DNA of 41,238 bases. Origin: Gemmatimonadota bacterium. GTDB taxonomy: Bacteria; Gemmatimonadota; Gemmatimonadetes; Gemmatimonadales; Gemmatimonadaceae. Below, piece by piece: positions 1 through 8,564 of the stretch. Numbering within the stretch: the stretch's first letter is position 1; every line of letters starts with the position of its first letter. Made by a program: the position numbers and the translations under genes. Location: the NCBI GenBank assembly GCA_947462095.1, contig CANHNQ010000017.1, positions 1 through 41,238 of the forward strand. Direction: 5' to 3'. Below the pieces are notes generated by a model. The model was not told where the DNA came from. It was given only the letters and a program-made list of their open reading frames with translations, and did no database searches.

Positions 1-248
1 CCGCCCTGGAAGATGAGCACCGTGGGCAGCGCGCGGACATCGTAGCGGGTCACGGTTTCGATGTTCGCATCGGCGTCGAGCTTCGCCACGCCAACGCGCC
101 CGTCATAGCGCTCGGCGAGTGTCTCGAAGATCGGGACCAGCGCCCGACAGGGGGTGCACCATTCGGCCCAGACATCCACGACGACGAGTCCCGGATGGGC
201 GAGCACCGTCACGGGGAACGTCCCGTCGGTCAGCGAGGTAACAGGCAT
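1..248 (-). CDS. Thioredoxin, C-terminus cut by window edge
   Basis: Cytoplasmic thiol-disulfide oxidoreductase of the thioredoxin fold. 82 codons are visible. Residues 30-35 read WCTPCR, the CxPC active site with Cys31 and Cys34. RALPT around residues 72-76 supplies the cis-proline loop (Pro75), and VVVDVWAEW before the active site is the usual central strand. The ATG at 248 is chosen because the protein then begins about 30 residues before the active site, as in ordinary thioredoxins. No Shine-Dalgarno is present; a TATTCT hexamer ends five bases before the ATG, so the mRNA may be leaderless. It lies 119 bases downstream of a hybrid histidine kinase on the same strand, with a 15-bp tandem repeat in between. 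The last part of the fold is outside the window, so an extra C-terminal domain (tetratricopeptide, as in YbbN) cannot be excluded. Confidence 0.93.
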   Translation of the reverse strand, partial: MPVTSLTDGTFPVTVLAHPGLVVVDVWAEWCTPCRALVPIFETLAERYDGRVGVAKLDADANIETVTRYDVRALPTVLIFQG

Positions 249-300
249 CCGGAAGAATACCCGGGCCCGCCCACGGGTGGCAGCGTTCGGGGCACTCCGG

Positions 301-375
301 ATGCCGGCGAACCGGATGCCGGCGAACCGGATGCCGGCGAACCGGATGCCGGTGAACCGGATGCCGGCTAGGCGG
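301..375. repeat. 15-bp tandem repeat, about five units
   Basis: The unit ATGCCGGCGAACCGG occurs three times exactly (301-345), once with a single change (GGTGAACCGG, 346-360), and once as a degenerate final copy (361-375) that contains the stop codon of the histidine kinase at 368-370. Bases 294-300 (ACTCCGG) resemble the end of another copy. Each unit carries the near-palindrome CCGGATGCCGG, so the array could fold. It lies between the kinase stop and the thioredoxin start. Unit length is a multiple of three, but on the minus strand the array is outside both genes. Confidence 0.9.
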
Positions 376-1981
376 GGGTGAGCGTTTCGTGCACAGCGTC
401 CAGCAGTTCCCGCGCGCTGTACGGTTTCGGCAGAAAGCGGGCCTCGCCGAGTCGAATGAACTCGTCCGCCGACGCGTCGGCGTCGTAGCCGCTGATGAGG
501 AGGACCGGGACGGTGCTGCCTCGCGCGCGCAGCTCACGCAAGCAGTCGGCGCCACCCATGACCGGCATGACGAGGTCGAGCACCACGGCCCGTGGCGGCG
601 ACGCCATCTGGCCGTACTGCTCGAGCGCCGCCTGTCCATTCACCGCTTCGACGACCGCAAACCCGCCCCGCGAAAGAATGCGGCGTGTCGCCACACGTGC
701 GCCATCATCATCGTCCACCAGCAGAAGGACGCCCGACCCGGCACGCGAAAACGCGTCACGGGCCGGCGTGCGGTGATTCAGCGCACGCTCACGTACGACC
801 GGCAACATCACGCGGACCGTAGTGCCGGCACCCGGTTGCGACGCGACGTCGATGGCCCCGTCGTGTCCGTTCAGAATACCCAGCGTGGCCGCGAGCCCAA
901 GTCCTCGCCCCGGCTCCTTCGTCGAGAAGAACGGATCGAACATGTTCGCCAGCTCCTCGTCACTCATGCCTTTGCCGGAGTCGCGGATGCTGATCACCGC
1001 GAACGGGCCCGGCTCTCGCGCAGTCCCCAACAGACAGCGCGACAACGCCGCCCCATCCAGGTGCTCGCGCGACACGGCGATATCCACACGTCCCCGCCCC
1101 TCCTCGAGGGACTCCACCGCGTTCGTGAGGAAACTGACGAGGACCTGCTGCAGCAGCGCATCGTCGCCGTCGACGATGGGTGAGGCGGGAGGGAGCTGAA
1201 TCGAGAGTGACACGGCGGACGGTATCTGCGCCCCCAACCGACGGGGCAGATCCGCGATGAGATCGTTCAGGCGGACGTTCCGTCGTTCGATGCGCACGCG
1301 CCCCGCATACTCCAGCAGCTGCCGTGCGAGTTGCGACGCCTCGACGGCCGCGCGCTCGATGTCGGCGAGCACCTCCTGTACGCGATGGTCCAGCGGGAGC
1401 ACGGCCCGTGCGAGCGAGGCATTCGCGAGAATGCTGACCAGCAGATTGTTGAAGTCGTGCGCCACGCCGCCGGCGAGCCGCCCGAGCGACTCCAGCTTGT
1501 GGGCCTGCTCCAACTGCGCATGCAGGCGCTCGTGTTCTTCCGCGGCCAGCCGCTCGGCGGTCGTGTCATACACGGCACCGACGGTGCCAAGGACCGTTGT
1601 GCCTTCCGGGCACAGCACCGCCCGCGTTTGCACCCGAATCCACTTGGTGTGGCCATCCACGACAATCCGAAATTCGTCGTCGAACCCGTCGGGCTTGCCA
1701 ACGCTTCGCGCGATGCCGGCAACGACCCGCGCCCGATCGTCGGCGTGCACGCGTTCGAGCTGCTTGCCGGTGATGAAGTCATCGAACGTGATGCCATGCC
1801 ACGCGAGCAGCCGCTCGTTGGCATAGGTTGGCGTGCCGTCTGCCCTACAGAGAAACACGCCGGCGGGTGACGATTCGGCGAGCGTGCGAAAGCGCGCATC
1901 ACTCTCCACGACGAGCCGCGCGAGGTCGTTCGACACCTCGTTCTCCTGATGCACTGCCAGCGCATTCGCCACGATTCGCAT
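368..1981 (-). CDS. Soluble PAS hybrid histidine kinase with receiver domain
   Basis: Sensor kinase expected to autophosphorylate a histidine and pass phosphate to its own receiver. From the ATG at 1981 it is 537 residues. Order: PAS/PAC domain (about 28-145), HisKA with HDFNN (His175), HATPase_c with N-box LTNAVES and G-boxes DSGKGMS and GRGLGLAA, then a C-terminal receiver (about 415-537) with acidic DDDD, phospho-acceptor Asp469 in VVLDLVMP and Lys in LPKPY. No membrane segment or signal peptide, so a cytoplasmic sensor. The ATG at 1981 is preferred because GGGGAGG stands just upstream (only 2 nt spacing); the frame stays open to an ATG at 2149, but the extra 56 residues look non-coding. 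A GTG a few codons inside would give better spacing to the same ribosome site. No output domain or partner regulator is adjacent; a second HDFNN-type hybrid kinase lies upstream. Confidence 0.93.
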   Translation of the reverse strand: MRIVANALAVHQENEVSNDLARLVVESDARFRTLAESSPAGVFLCRADGTPTYANERLLAWHGITFDDFITGKQLERVHADDRARVVAGIARSVGKPDGFDDEFRIVVDGHTKWIRVQTRAVLCPEGTTVLGTVGAVYDTTAERLAAEEHERLHAQLEQAHKLESLGRLAGGVAHDFNNLLVSILANASLARAVLPLDHRVQEVLADIERAAVEASQLARQLLEYAGRVRIERRNVRLNDLIADLPRRLGAQIPSAVSLSIQLPPASPIVDGDDALLQQVLVSFLTNAVESLEEGRGRVDIAVSREHLDGAALSRCLLGTAREPGPFAVISIRDSGKGMSDEELANMFDPFFSTKEPGRGLGLAATLGILNGHDGAIDVASQPGAGTTVRVMLPVVRERALNHRTPARDAFSRAGSGVLLLVDDDDGARVATRRILSRGGFAVVEAVNGQAALEQYGQMASPPRAVVLDLVMPVMGGADCLRELRARGSTVPVLLISGYDADASADEFIRLGEARFLPKPYSARELLDAVHETLTPA

Positions 1982-2169
1982 TACCTCCCCTGAAAAGCCC
2001 GATCGGGCACGTTCCTGACATTCTCGCAATGGTAATCCGCCCGTCACAACGTGCCCTGAACTATGCGCATTGTGGTGACCATCCGGCATCGGGGATTCCC
2101 CCACGCCCGCTACTCCACCGTGAGGGAATACTCGCCGAACGTATTGCACGGCCCTCCCCCACCATGCGA
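1982..2169. other. Intergenic stretch upstream of the soluble hybrid kinase
   Basis: This holds the ribosome site (1984-1990), a 12-bp palindrome (1997-2008) and an open in-frame extension of the kinase to 2149 whose predicted peptide has no family character. With the small ORF and hairpin described separately, nothing else was recognised between the two histidine kinases (1982-2463). Confidence 0.5.
1997..2008. promoter_or_regulatory. 12-bp perfect palindrome before kinase ribosome site
   Basis: GCCCGATCGGGC is a perfect palindrome 15 bases upstream of the preferred kinase start. On the minus strand it is followed by TTTTCA and then the GGGGAGG ribosome site. It could be an operator or a short hairpin in the leader. 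With no centre loop it is a poor terminator. Function is inferred from position only. Confidence 0.35.
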
Positions 2170-2331
2170 TCAGGTGCCGCGACGCCCGCCGTTCTTCGCC
2201 GTGGTGGGCGGCTTTTGCGGCTGCCGCGGGCTCGGCTGCGTGGACTTCTCACCGACGGCGGTGGACGGCGTGCCGGGCACCGGGCGCTTACGGGAAAAGT
2301 CGGGGACGGCCGTATTGTGTTTCTTCTTCAT
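2170..2331 (-). CDS. Small basic protein of unknown function
   Basis: 53-residue ORF beginning MKKKHNTAVPDF and ending KNGGRRGT, rich in Lys, Arg, Pro, Thr and Ser and without hydrophobic segments, so probably disordered and nucleic-acid-like in charge. The ATG at 2331 is chosen because GGAG lies six bases upstream (CCGGAGCAGCGC before ATG); a second ATG seven codons earlier (2352) touches a hairpin. It sits between two histidine kinases on the same strand, 133 bases after the stop of the upstream one. No family was recognised. The ribosome site and codon use support it, but at this GC content short ORFs arise by chance, so the call is tentative. Confidence 0.4.
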   Translation of the reverse strand: MKKKHNTAVPDFSRKRPVPGTPSTAVGEKSTQPSPRQPQKPPTTAKNGGRRGT

Positions 2332-2351
2332 GCGCTGCTCCGGTGTCGACA

Positions 2352-2379
2352 TGGCGCCTGAGCAGATACTCAGGCGCCA
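2352..2379. terminator. 11-bp perfect hairpin downstream of membrane kinase
   Basis: TGGCGCCTGAG, a 6-base loop CAGATA, then CTCAGGCGCCA form a perfect inverted repeat about 85 bases beyond the stop of the membrane histidine kinase (2464). No T-run follows on either strand, so it may be a processing hairpin or operator rather than a classical intrinsic terminator. The arm ends at an ATG of the small basic ORF. Confidence 0.45.
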
Positions 2380-2463
2380 CATCCGTATTCACGTAAGGTA
2401 ATCGGCGCCGCACCCGTGCCTCGCATGGTCGGTACGATGGTCATCGTGTTGAGACAAGAGCGA

Positions 2464-5286
2464 CTATGCTCGCGTGGGGGCCACCGCGGACAGTCGCTCC
2501 ACCATCTCGGCGAGATCGCGCGACGCGAACGGCTTGGCGAGGAAGCTTCGGACGGCGGTTGTCGGCCAGTGCTCCGGGATCGGTACGTCGAGCTGGCCGG
2601 AGATGAAGAGGACCGGTGTATCGATCCCTTCGGCCAGCAACGCATCGACCAGTTCGAAGCCCGACATCCCCGGCATCCGCACGTCCGTGATCAGCACGCG
2701 CACAGCATCGCCGTGGCGGCGCATGAGAGCCAGTGCATCCGGGCCGTTAGCCGCTTCGAGCACCCGGTGTCCTAGGCGCGTGAGGGTCGTGCACAACACC
2801 CGACGTAAGGGGGCTTCATCGTCCACGAGGAGCAGCAGACGGCCATCGCCATCAGCCGTCACCTCGGTGGTCTTTGGCGCGTCGGGTGCGGCGGGTGCAT
2901 CGGGGACGGCGTTGGCCTCGAACTCACCGGTGAACGATGGGGAACGCCACGTCGGCGCCCTCAACGCAACCGGCCAGTACACGATGAAGGATGACCCGAG
3001 CCCCTCGATGCTTTGTGCGGCAACCGCCCCGCCAGCCTGTTCGACGACGCCGAGGACCGACGCCAATCCGAGCCCGGTGCCCTCGCCGTCGAGCTTGGTG
3101 GTGAAGAACGGATCGAACACGCGCGCAGACACCTCGTCGCTCATGCCGACCCCGTTGTCGGACACGGAAATCGCGACGTACTCACCGGCATCGATGACGC
3201 CGTGCCGGTGCGCCTGCGGCTCCTCGAACACACGGCGTCGCGCGCGAACGCGCACGAGCCCACCGTTGGGAAGGGCGTCACGGGCATTCATGATCAAGTG
3301 GGACAGCACCTCCTCGAGCTGACCGGGCTCGGCCTTCACCGCGACGCCCTCGGTGTCCGGGCTGATCTCCAACTCCACCGCGACGGACGGCCCGGTGAGC
3401 CGCTCGAGCAACGGGAGACTGCGGCGCATCACCGCCGCGACATCGGTGTACGTAGGCTCGGAGTGCCGCCGCTGTGCGAAGGTGAGCAACTGCGTGGTGA
3501 GCGCCGCCGCGCGCTCGGTGGCCCGGGTGATTTCGGAGAGCAACGCCCCGCGCCCGATGTCATCACTCGATGGATCTGCGAGCAGATCGGCGGACGTGCG
3601 AACGACGCCCAACAGATTATTGAAATCGTGCGCCACCCTGGTGGCCATGCGCTCCGCGGCTTCCATTTTCTCGGTCCGACGCTGGCGCTCCTCGAGCGCC
3701 AGCCGCACGGAGACGTCGCGGGCGGAGACCTGATAGCCGTTTGTCGTGCCATCGGCTCGCCGAATCGGCGTGATGACGCTCTCCAGCGTGACGTAATGCC
3801 CCTCCTTGTGGGCAAAGCGGCTGATGACGGGTCCGCGTGATCCGTCCGCCAGCGCGGGATGCTCAGCAAGACGACGTGCGTCTTCGGGGTGGAGAAAATC
3901 GCAGGCACTAGCGCCGAGCATGTCGTCGGGCGTCCAGCCGAGCACGTGCGCATGCGACGGACTCAGGTACTGAAAGTGATGGTCCAGCGTGCGCAGGCTT
4001 ACCAGATCACTGCTCTGTTCGGCGAGAATGCGAAAGCGCGCCTCACTCTCCTCGAGGCGATGTGACGTATCGATGAGGGACGTGATATCGGAGAACGTCA
4101 CTTCGACGCTGCTCACAGCATCGGCATCGTCGCGAAGCGGCACCGCGTTGACCTTGACCCAGACGTGCTCGCCGGTGCCGCGCTCGACTCCCATAACGGC
4201 GGTGGCCGGTTTCCCGGTCGCGGCTGCGATCATCGATGGGTACTCATCACCCGCGAGCGGTCGGCCAGCGGCGTCGGTCGACCGCCACTGCGGATCATAC
4301 GGGGCCACTCCGACCAGCTGTTCTTCGCTGAGTCCGAGAATACGAAGCGCCGACGGATTCCAGAACTGCACTCGGCGCAACGCGTCGTACACGATGACCC
4401 CTTCCTCCATCGAATCCACCAGCATCCGATATCGCCGCTCGCTGTAGACCAACTTGCGTTCGGTCTCGCGCCGCAGGCGCAGGTCGCGAATCACCAGCTG
4501 GGCGGCGAACGTACCTTCCACGAGCATCCCCGCCGCGCGCACCTCCGTTTCGACCTCGAGGCCGCGGGCATCGACGAACCGTTGCGTTATCGGGTCGATG
4601 ACCGCATCGGCGGCAGACACGCGGTTCACGAGTGCCAGCGCTTCGGCCCGCTCGTCCGGGTGGATCCAGTCGAAGACGGCGTCGCCGACGAGCGCCGCGG
4701 CAACCAGCAGCGCCACGCCGACAACGATCAACAACCAACTCGTGGCGCGATCGACCGCCACCGCCCGTTCACGCCGCTGATTGCGTTCGATCCGCTCGAT
4801 GGTGTCGAGCAGGGCCGTTACGCGTGCACCGGCACGCGACACAGTCGGAGACGCCAGCATGGCGACCGCCGCGGCTTCGCCGTCGGCGCGAGCGCGAACC
4901 GTGCGCTGCTGCACGGAATCGAGCGCCAACAGACTGCCCTCGAGCGCCAGCGCCCGGCCGCGGTCGCTCGCATGTTCGGTGGCCAAGCCCGCCAGCGCCG
5001 CGGCCGTGGCCGCGCTCGAATCCGCGGCACCTCGCAGGGCGCGCAGCGCTAACGGATCGTTGGTGAGCACGAAGTTGCGCAGTTCCGAGCGGCCGGCCGC
5101 GACGCCCAGTCGGACACCCTGCACCAGATCGATCGTGCGATTCGTCCGCGCGACGCGCTGGAAGGATTCGCGGGCCTCGCGCGCGGCGAGCCAGCCCGTC
5201 GCGCCGATGGCGAGCAGGAGAGCGAACACCATCCACGAAGCGAAGCGGGAAACTTTCCGCCACCTCGTGACTGACAAACTTTGCAT
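2464..5286 (-). CDS. Membrane hybrid histidine kinase with PAS domains and receiver
   Basis: 940-residue sensor kinase. Order: TM helix (about 17-33), a mostly helical CHASE3-like extracytoplasmic region (about 40-180), second TM (about 184-202), what looks like the C-terminal half of a PAS domain joined directly to the TM (VFDWIHPDER, then EVETEVRAAG and VIRD), two further PAS domains (about 280-405 and 413-530), HisKA with HDFNN (His553), HATPase_c (DNGVGMS, GTGLGLAS) and a receiver with Asp in LITDVRMPGMSG and Lys in LAKPF. The C-terminus is thus a phosphorelay unit without an output domain. GTG at 5292 and ATG at 5286 are both possible (GTGTTAATG); ATG is preferred. No clear ribosome site. 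It is divergent from the kinase-NTPase gene, which shares its promoter region. The ligand cannot be read from the sequence. Confidence 0.92.
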   Translation of the reverse strand: MQSLSVTRWRKVSRFASWMVFALLLAIGATGWLAAREARESFQRVARTNRTIDLVQGVRLGVAAGRSELRNFVLTNDPLALRALRGAADSSAATAAALAGLATEHASDRGRALALEGSLLALDSVQQRTVRARADGEAAAVAMLASPTVSRAGARVTALLDTIERIERNQRRERAVAVDRATSWLLIVVGVALLVAAALVGDAVFDWIHPDERAEALALVNRVSAADAVIDPITQRFVDARGLEVETEVRAAGMLVEGTFAAQLVIRDLRLRRETERKLVYSERRYRMLVDSMEEGVIVYDALRRVQFWNPSALRILGLSEEQLVGVAPYDPQWRSTDAAGRPLAGDEYPSMIAAATGKPATAVMGVERGTGEHVWVKVNAVPLRDDADAVSSVEVTFSDITSLIDTSHRLEESEARFRILAEQSSDLVSLRTLDHHFQYLSPSHAHVLGWTPDDMLGASACDFLHPEDARRLAEHPALADGSRGPVISRFAHKEGHYVTLESVITPIRRADGTTNGYQVSARDVSVRLALEERQRRTEKMEAAERMATRVAHDFNNLLGVVRTSADLLADPSSDDIGRGALLSEITRATERAAALTTQLLTFAQRRHSEPTYTDVAAVMRRSLPLLERLTGPSVAVELEISPDTEGVAVKAEPGQLEEVLSHLIMNARDALPNGGLVRVRARRRVFEEPQAHRHGVIDAGEYVAISVSDNGVGMSDEVSARVFDPFFTTKLDGEGTGLGLASVLGVVEQAGGAVAAQSIEGLGSSFIVYWPVALRAPTWRSPSFTGEFEANAVPDAPAAPDAPKTTEVTADGDGRLLLLVDDEAPLRRVLCTTLTRLGHRVLEAANGPDALALMRRHGDAVRVLITDVRMPGMSGFELVDALLAEGIDTPVLFISGQLDVPIPEHWPTTAVRSFLAKPFASRDLAEMVERLSAVAPTRA

Positions 5287-5487
5287 TAACACAGCGTCAC
5301 GTAAGGACTGCGCCGACCGGAGACGACGGTCAACTGGGAATTCCGGGCGCAGTCATCACGCCGCGGCAGTGCACGGTACTCCGTGGAAAGACGCGGCATC
5401 GCGTCGAACACAACGGACGAGGGGACGGTGTCGCATTCAGGTCCCCTGCGATTGCTTCTATCGGACAGGGGGCGCAGTATCCCCCTC
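5287..5487. promoter_or_regulatory. Divergent promoter region between sensor kinase and kinase-NTPase gene
   Basis: About 200 bases separate two divergent signalling genes. For the minus-strand gene, TTGACC (5328-5333) is a good -35 but the hexamer 17 bases on (CAGTCC) is poor. For the plus-strand gene, TTGCTT (5452-5457), a 17-base spacer and CAGTAT (5475-5480) end seven bases before the ATG at 5488, which would give an almost leaderless mRNA. Both are weak matches to the sigma-70 consensus. Confidence 0.35.
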
Positions 5488-8400
5488 ATGATTGAGCCGC
5501 AACTGTCGACCGCGCTCGCCGGCCGTTACCGCCTTGAGCGCGAGATTAGCGCCGGCGGCATCGCCGCGGTGTACCTCGCCGAGGACCTCGACCACCAGCG
5601 CATGGTGGCCGTAAAGGTGCTGCGCCCCGAACTCGCGGCCCACCTGCGGCACGACCGGGTCTTGCGCGAAATCGCCGCCACGTCGCGGTTGATACAATCT
5701 AATATTCTGCCGATATACGACGCCGGGGAAGGGGGCGGATTCCTTTTCTACGTCACGCCCTTCGTGGAAGGGGACAGCTTGCGCGACCGACTGGGGCGTC
5801 GCGGACCATTGCCACTCGCCGACGCCCTCCGATTCGCCGAGGAGATCGCCAACGCGCTGACCTTCGCCCACGGTCTCGGGATGATGCACGGCAACCTCAC
5901 GTCGGCGCACATTCTCATCGCCGACGGCCATGCCATCGTGGTCGATGTGGGCATCGCGCCGGCGGTCGCCGACGCGCGGGAAGAGTCACTCACGATGGCC
6001 GGCCTGGCACTTGGCGAACCGGAGTACCGAAGCCCCGAGCAGACCCGCGGTCACGCGATCGGCGCGCGCAGCGACCTCTATGCGCTGGGCTGCGTGGTGT
6101 ACGAGATGCTCGCCGGCACGCCCCCGTTTACCGGCGCTACCGCGACCGCCGTGATGATGCAGCACGCGATCACGCCCGTCCCGAAACTCGCGACCGTGCG
6201 CGCGGACGTGCCCCAACCGGTGATCGACGCGGTCGAACGCGCGCTCGCCAAGGCGCCGGCCGACCGCTTTGCCTCGATCGAGGAGTGGAGGCGCGCGCTC
6301 ACCCGCGCGAACGGTCGTCATGCCGCCGAGCGCGCGGTACCAACCGCCCCGATTATTGCGCGGCCGCCCCCGACGCCGCCCAACGCCCTGCTGGGGCGCG
6401 AGGAAGCGATGGCGCAGGGGGCCGAGCGCGTGCGCGCCGGTGTGCGCGTACTGACCGTGACCGGGGCCGGTGGCACCGGCACCTCACGCTTCGCCCTCGC
6501 GCTGTTCACGCAGCTGCAGCGCGATTATCTCGAGGGCGCCGCCTACGTCTCGATCGCGTCGATGACGCCGCCGCGCGGCGTGATGTCCCACGTCGCCACC
6601 GCGCTCGGCATCGCCGAAGCACCGGGGCGTTCGGCGGTGGATGCCGTCGCAACAGTGATCGGCAGTGGCCATGTCCTGTTGCTCCTCGATCAGTGCGAGC
6701 CACACGCCGATGTGGCCGATGAACTCGCCGAGCTCGTAGCGCGATGCGCGAGCACGTGCGTGATCACGACCGCTCGCGCGCCGATCGGGATCGACGCCGA
6801 GACCGCGTTCGTGCTGCCGCCGCTGCCGCTCCCCGATGCATACAGCACGCGCGTGGACGACCTGTTGCAGTCACCCGCGGTGGCGCTGTTCGTGCAACGC
6901 GCCACGCAGGCGCAGCCCACGTTCTCGCTCACGAGCGCCAACGCTGCGGCCGTTGCCGCGATCTGCATCCGGCTGGACGGATTGCCACTCGCCCTGGAAC
7001 TGGCGGCGGCGCGCATCGGCGTGTTCGAGCCCGCGGAGCTGCTTGTACGCCTGAGCAATGCGCTCGATGGGGGCGAACAGTTGCTGCGCGGCACGATCAC
7101 ATGGAGCGACTCGCTGCTCGACGTGGCCGAGCAACGGCTGCTGCGACGCCTGTCGGTGTTCGCCGACGGCTGGACGTGCGAGCAAATGGAAGCGGTCTGC
7201 TTCGCGACGCATGAGCGGCTCCGCGCCCGCGATGCCCTAACCTCGCTGGTGGAGAAGGGACTGGTGTGCGTTGTCGATGCGGACGATCGCTATGCCCTGG
7301 CGGAGCCGATCCGGGCGTTCGCCAGCGGGGCGCTGATGGACAGCGGTGACGCGGACGACGTACAGCGCGCGCACGCCGAGGCGTTTTTGGCGTTCGCCGA
7401 AGCGGTGCACGCGGGAATCACGGGCACCGGCCAGCGCGATGCGCTTGAGCGAGCACGGCGGGACGAGGGCGACATGCAGTCGGCGATCCGGTGGCTGACC
7501 GAGCAGGCGCGTCTGGGGCGCGGCGCGGCCGAGCTCGGCGCGGCCGATGCAGCCGAAGAGGGGCTCCGGCTATGCGGCGCGCTGCACTGGTACTGGCACA
7601 TCGGCGGACAGCATATCACGGCGCGTGCGGCGATCGACGCGCTGCTGCCGATGGCGGACGGCCGCGCGCCAAGCGCAGGCCGTGTGCGGTCGCTCATGAC
7701 GAGCGGGATGGTTTCGGTGAACACGGGCGAGATGGAGCGCGGCCTCGATGAGTGGGCGCGCGCGCTGGCCGACGCGCGCGCGCTGGCCGACGACACGCTG
7801 ATCGCGGAGGCGTGCATGTGGGTCGGGTACGGGCACATGAGCGCGGGGCACATGGAGGAGGCCGGCATCGCGCTCGATGAGGCGATCGCGCGCAGCGAGC
7901 CCCGGGATCTCGACTTCCTGCTCGCGCTGGCGATGTCGATGAAAGGACTGCAGCTGTTCGTTTGCGGGGCACTCGATGCGGGCTTTGCCCTGGTCACGCA
8001 GGCCCGGCGCATTCAGACACGGATCGGCGACAACGAAGGCGGCGGCCTTGCGCTCAGCTTTCTCGCGCAGATGACGGCCGCGAAGGGAGAGGCCGGTCGT
8101 GCGATGGAGCTGTATAGTCAGGCGCTGTCGTCATTCGGGCGGATCGGTGACCGATCAGAAATGGCGCGCGTGCACGGTGAGATGGGTTGGATCGCCCTCT
8201 CCGCCGCGCGCCTTCCGGTGGCGCGCAACGCGTTCCGCGATGCGTTGCGTGTATATCACGAAACCGGAAGCCCGCGCGGTATCGGCATGGCGCTGATGGG
8301 ACTGGCCGCGACGGACGCCGCCGACGGGCGGGCCGAACGGGCGATCACGATCGCCGCGGCGGCCGACGCCATGGGCGAACGCACCCGCGTGCCGGTGGAG

Positions 8401-8532
8401 CACCCCATGGGCCCCGCGATGGATGCCCAACTGGACGCCGCGCGGGCGACCGTTGAAACAGCGCTGCGGCACGCGCTGGCCGCCGCGGGGCGCACCATGT
8501 CGCCGGCCGCGGTGCTTACCATGATCGCCTGA
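5488..8532 (+). CDS. Kinase-like/STAND-NTPase/TPR signalling protein, both sites degenerate
   Basis: 1014 residues from the ATG at 5488. An N-terminal Ser/Thr-kinase fold (about 13-280) keeps the VAVK lysine (Lys43) and Asp153 of the DFG position (DVG), but the HRD catalytic triad reads HGN (134-136) and the following lysine is Thr (HGNLTSAH); the glycine loop is ISAGGIAAVY. Next comes a STAND/AfsR-type NTPase with GLPLALELAAAR; its Walker A is GAGGTGTSR (326-334), with Thr where the essential Lys belongs, while Walker B LLLLDQCE keeps Asp401. The rest (about 600-1014) is helical TPR-like repeat. No DNA-binding domain is present. The family normally couples kinase, NTP switch and protein binding; here I infer a catalytically dead scaffold or nucleotide sensor. 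GTG at 5383 would add 35 residues of uncertain reality. A good Shine-Dalgarno is missing. Confidence 0.9.
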   Translation: MIEPQLSTALAGRYRLEREISAGGIAAVYLAEDLDHQRMVAVKVLRPELAAHLRHDRVLREIAATSRLIQSNILPIYDAGEGGGFLFYVTPFVEGDSLRDRLGRRGPLPLADALRFAEEIANALTFAHGLGMMHGNLTSAHILIADGHAIVVDVGIAPAVADAREESLTMAGLALGEPEYRSPEQTRGHAIGARSDLYALGCVVYEMLAGTPPFTGATATAVMMQHAITPVPKLATVRADVPQPVIDAVERALAKAPADRFASIEEWRRALTRANGRHAAERAVPTAPIIARPPPTPPNALLGREEAMAQGAERVRAGVRVLTVTGAGGTGTSRFALALFTQLQRDYLEGAAYVSIASMTPPRGVMSHVATALGIAEAPGRSAVDAVATVIGSGHVLLLLDQCEPHADVADELAELVARCASTCVITTARAPIGIDAETAFVLPPLPLPDAYSTRVDDLLQSPAVALFVQRATQAQPTFSLTSANAAAVAAICIRLDGLPLALELAAARIGVFEPAELLVRLSNALDGGEQLLRGTITWSDSLLDVAEQRLLRRLSVFADGWTCEQMEAVCFATHERLRARDALTSLVEKGLVCVVDADDRYALAEPIRAFASGALMDSGDADDVQRAHAEAFLAFAEAVHAGITGTGQRDALERARRDEGDMQSAIRWLTEQARLGRGAAELGAADAAEEGLRLCGALHWYWHIGGQHITARAAIDALLPMADGRAPSAGRVRSLMTSGMVSVNTGEMERGLDEWARALADARALADDTLIAEACMWVGYGHMSAGHMEEAGIALDEAIARSEPRDLDFLLALAMSMKGLQLFVCGALDAGFALVTQARRIQTRIGDNEGGGLALSFLAQMTAAKGEAGRAMELYSQALSSFGRIGDRSEMARVHGEMGWIALSAARLPVARNAFRDALRVYHETGSPRGIGMALMGLAATDAADGRAERAITIAAAADAMGERTRVPVEHPMGPAMDAQLDAARATVETALRHALAAAGRTMSPAAVLTMIA

Positions 8533-8564
8533 TGACATCCCGCTCGGCGGTTGCACCGACGAGG

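Noticed and set aside
301..375. CRISPR array
   Set aside because: The 15-bp units are contiguous, with no spacers and no cas genes.
1982..2149. 56-residue N-terminal extension of the soluble histidine kinase
   Set aside because: No family similarity, and a strong GGGGAGG stands directly before the ATG at 1981.
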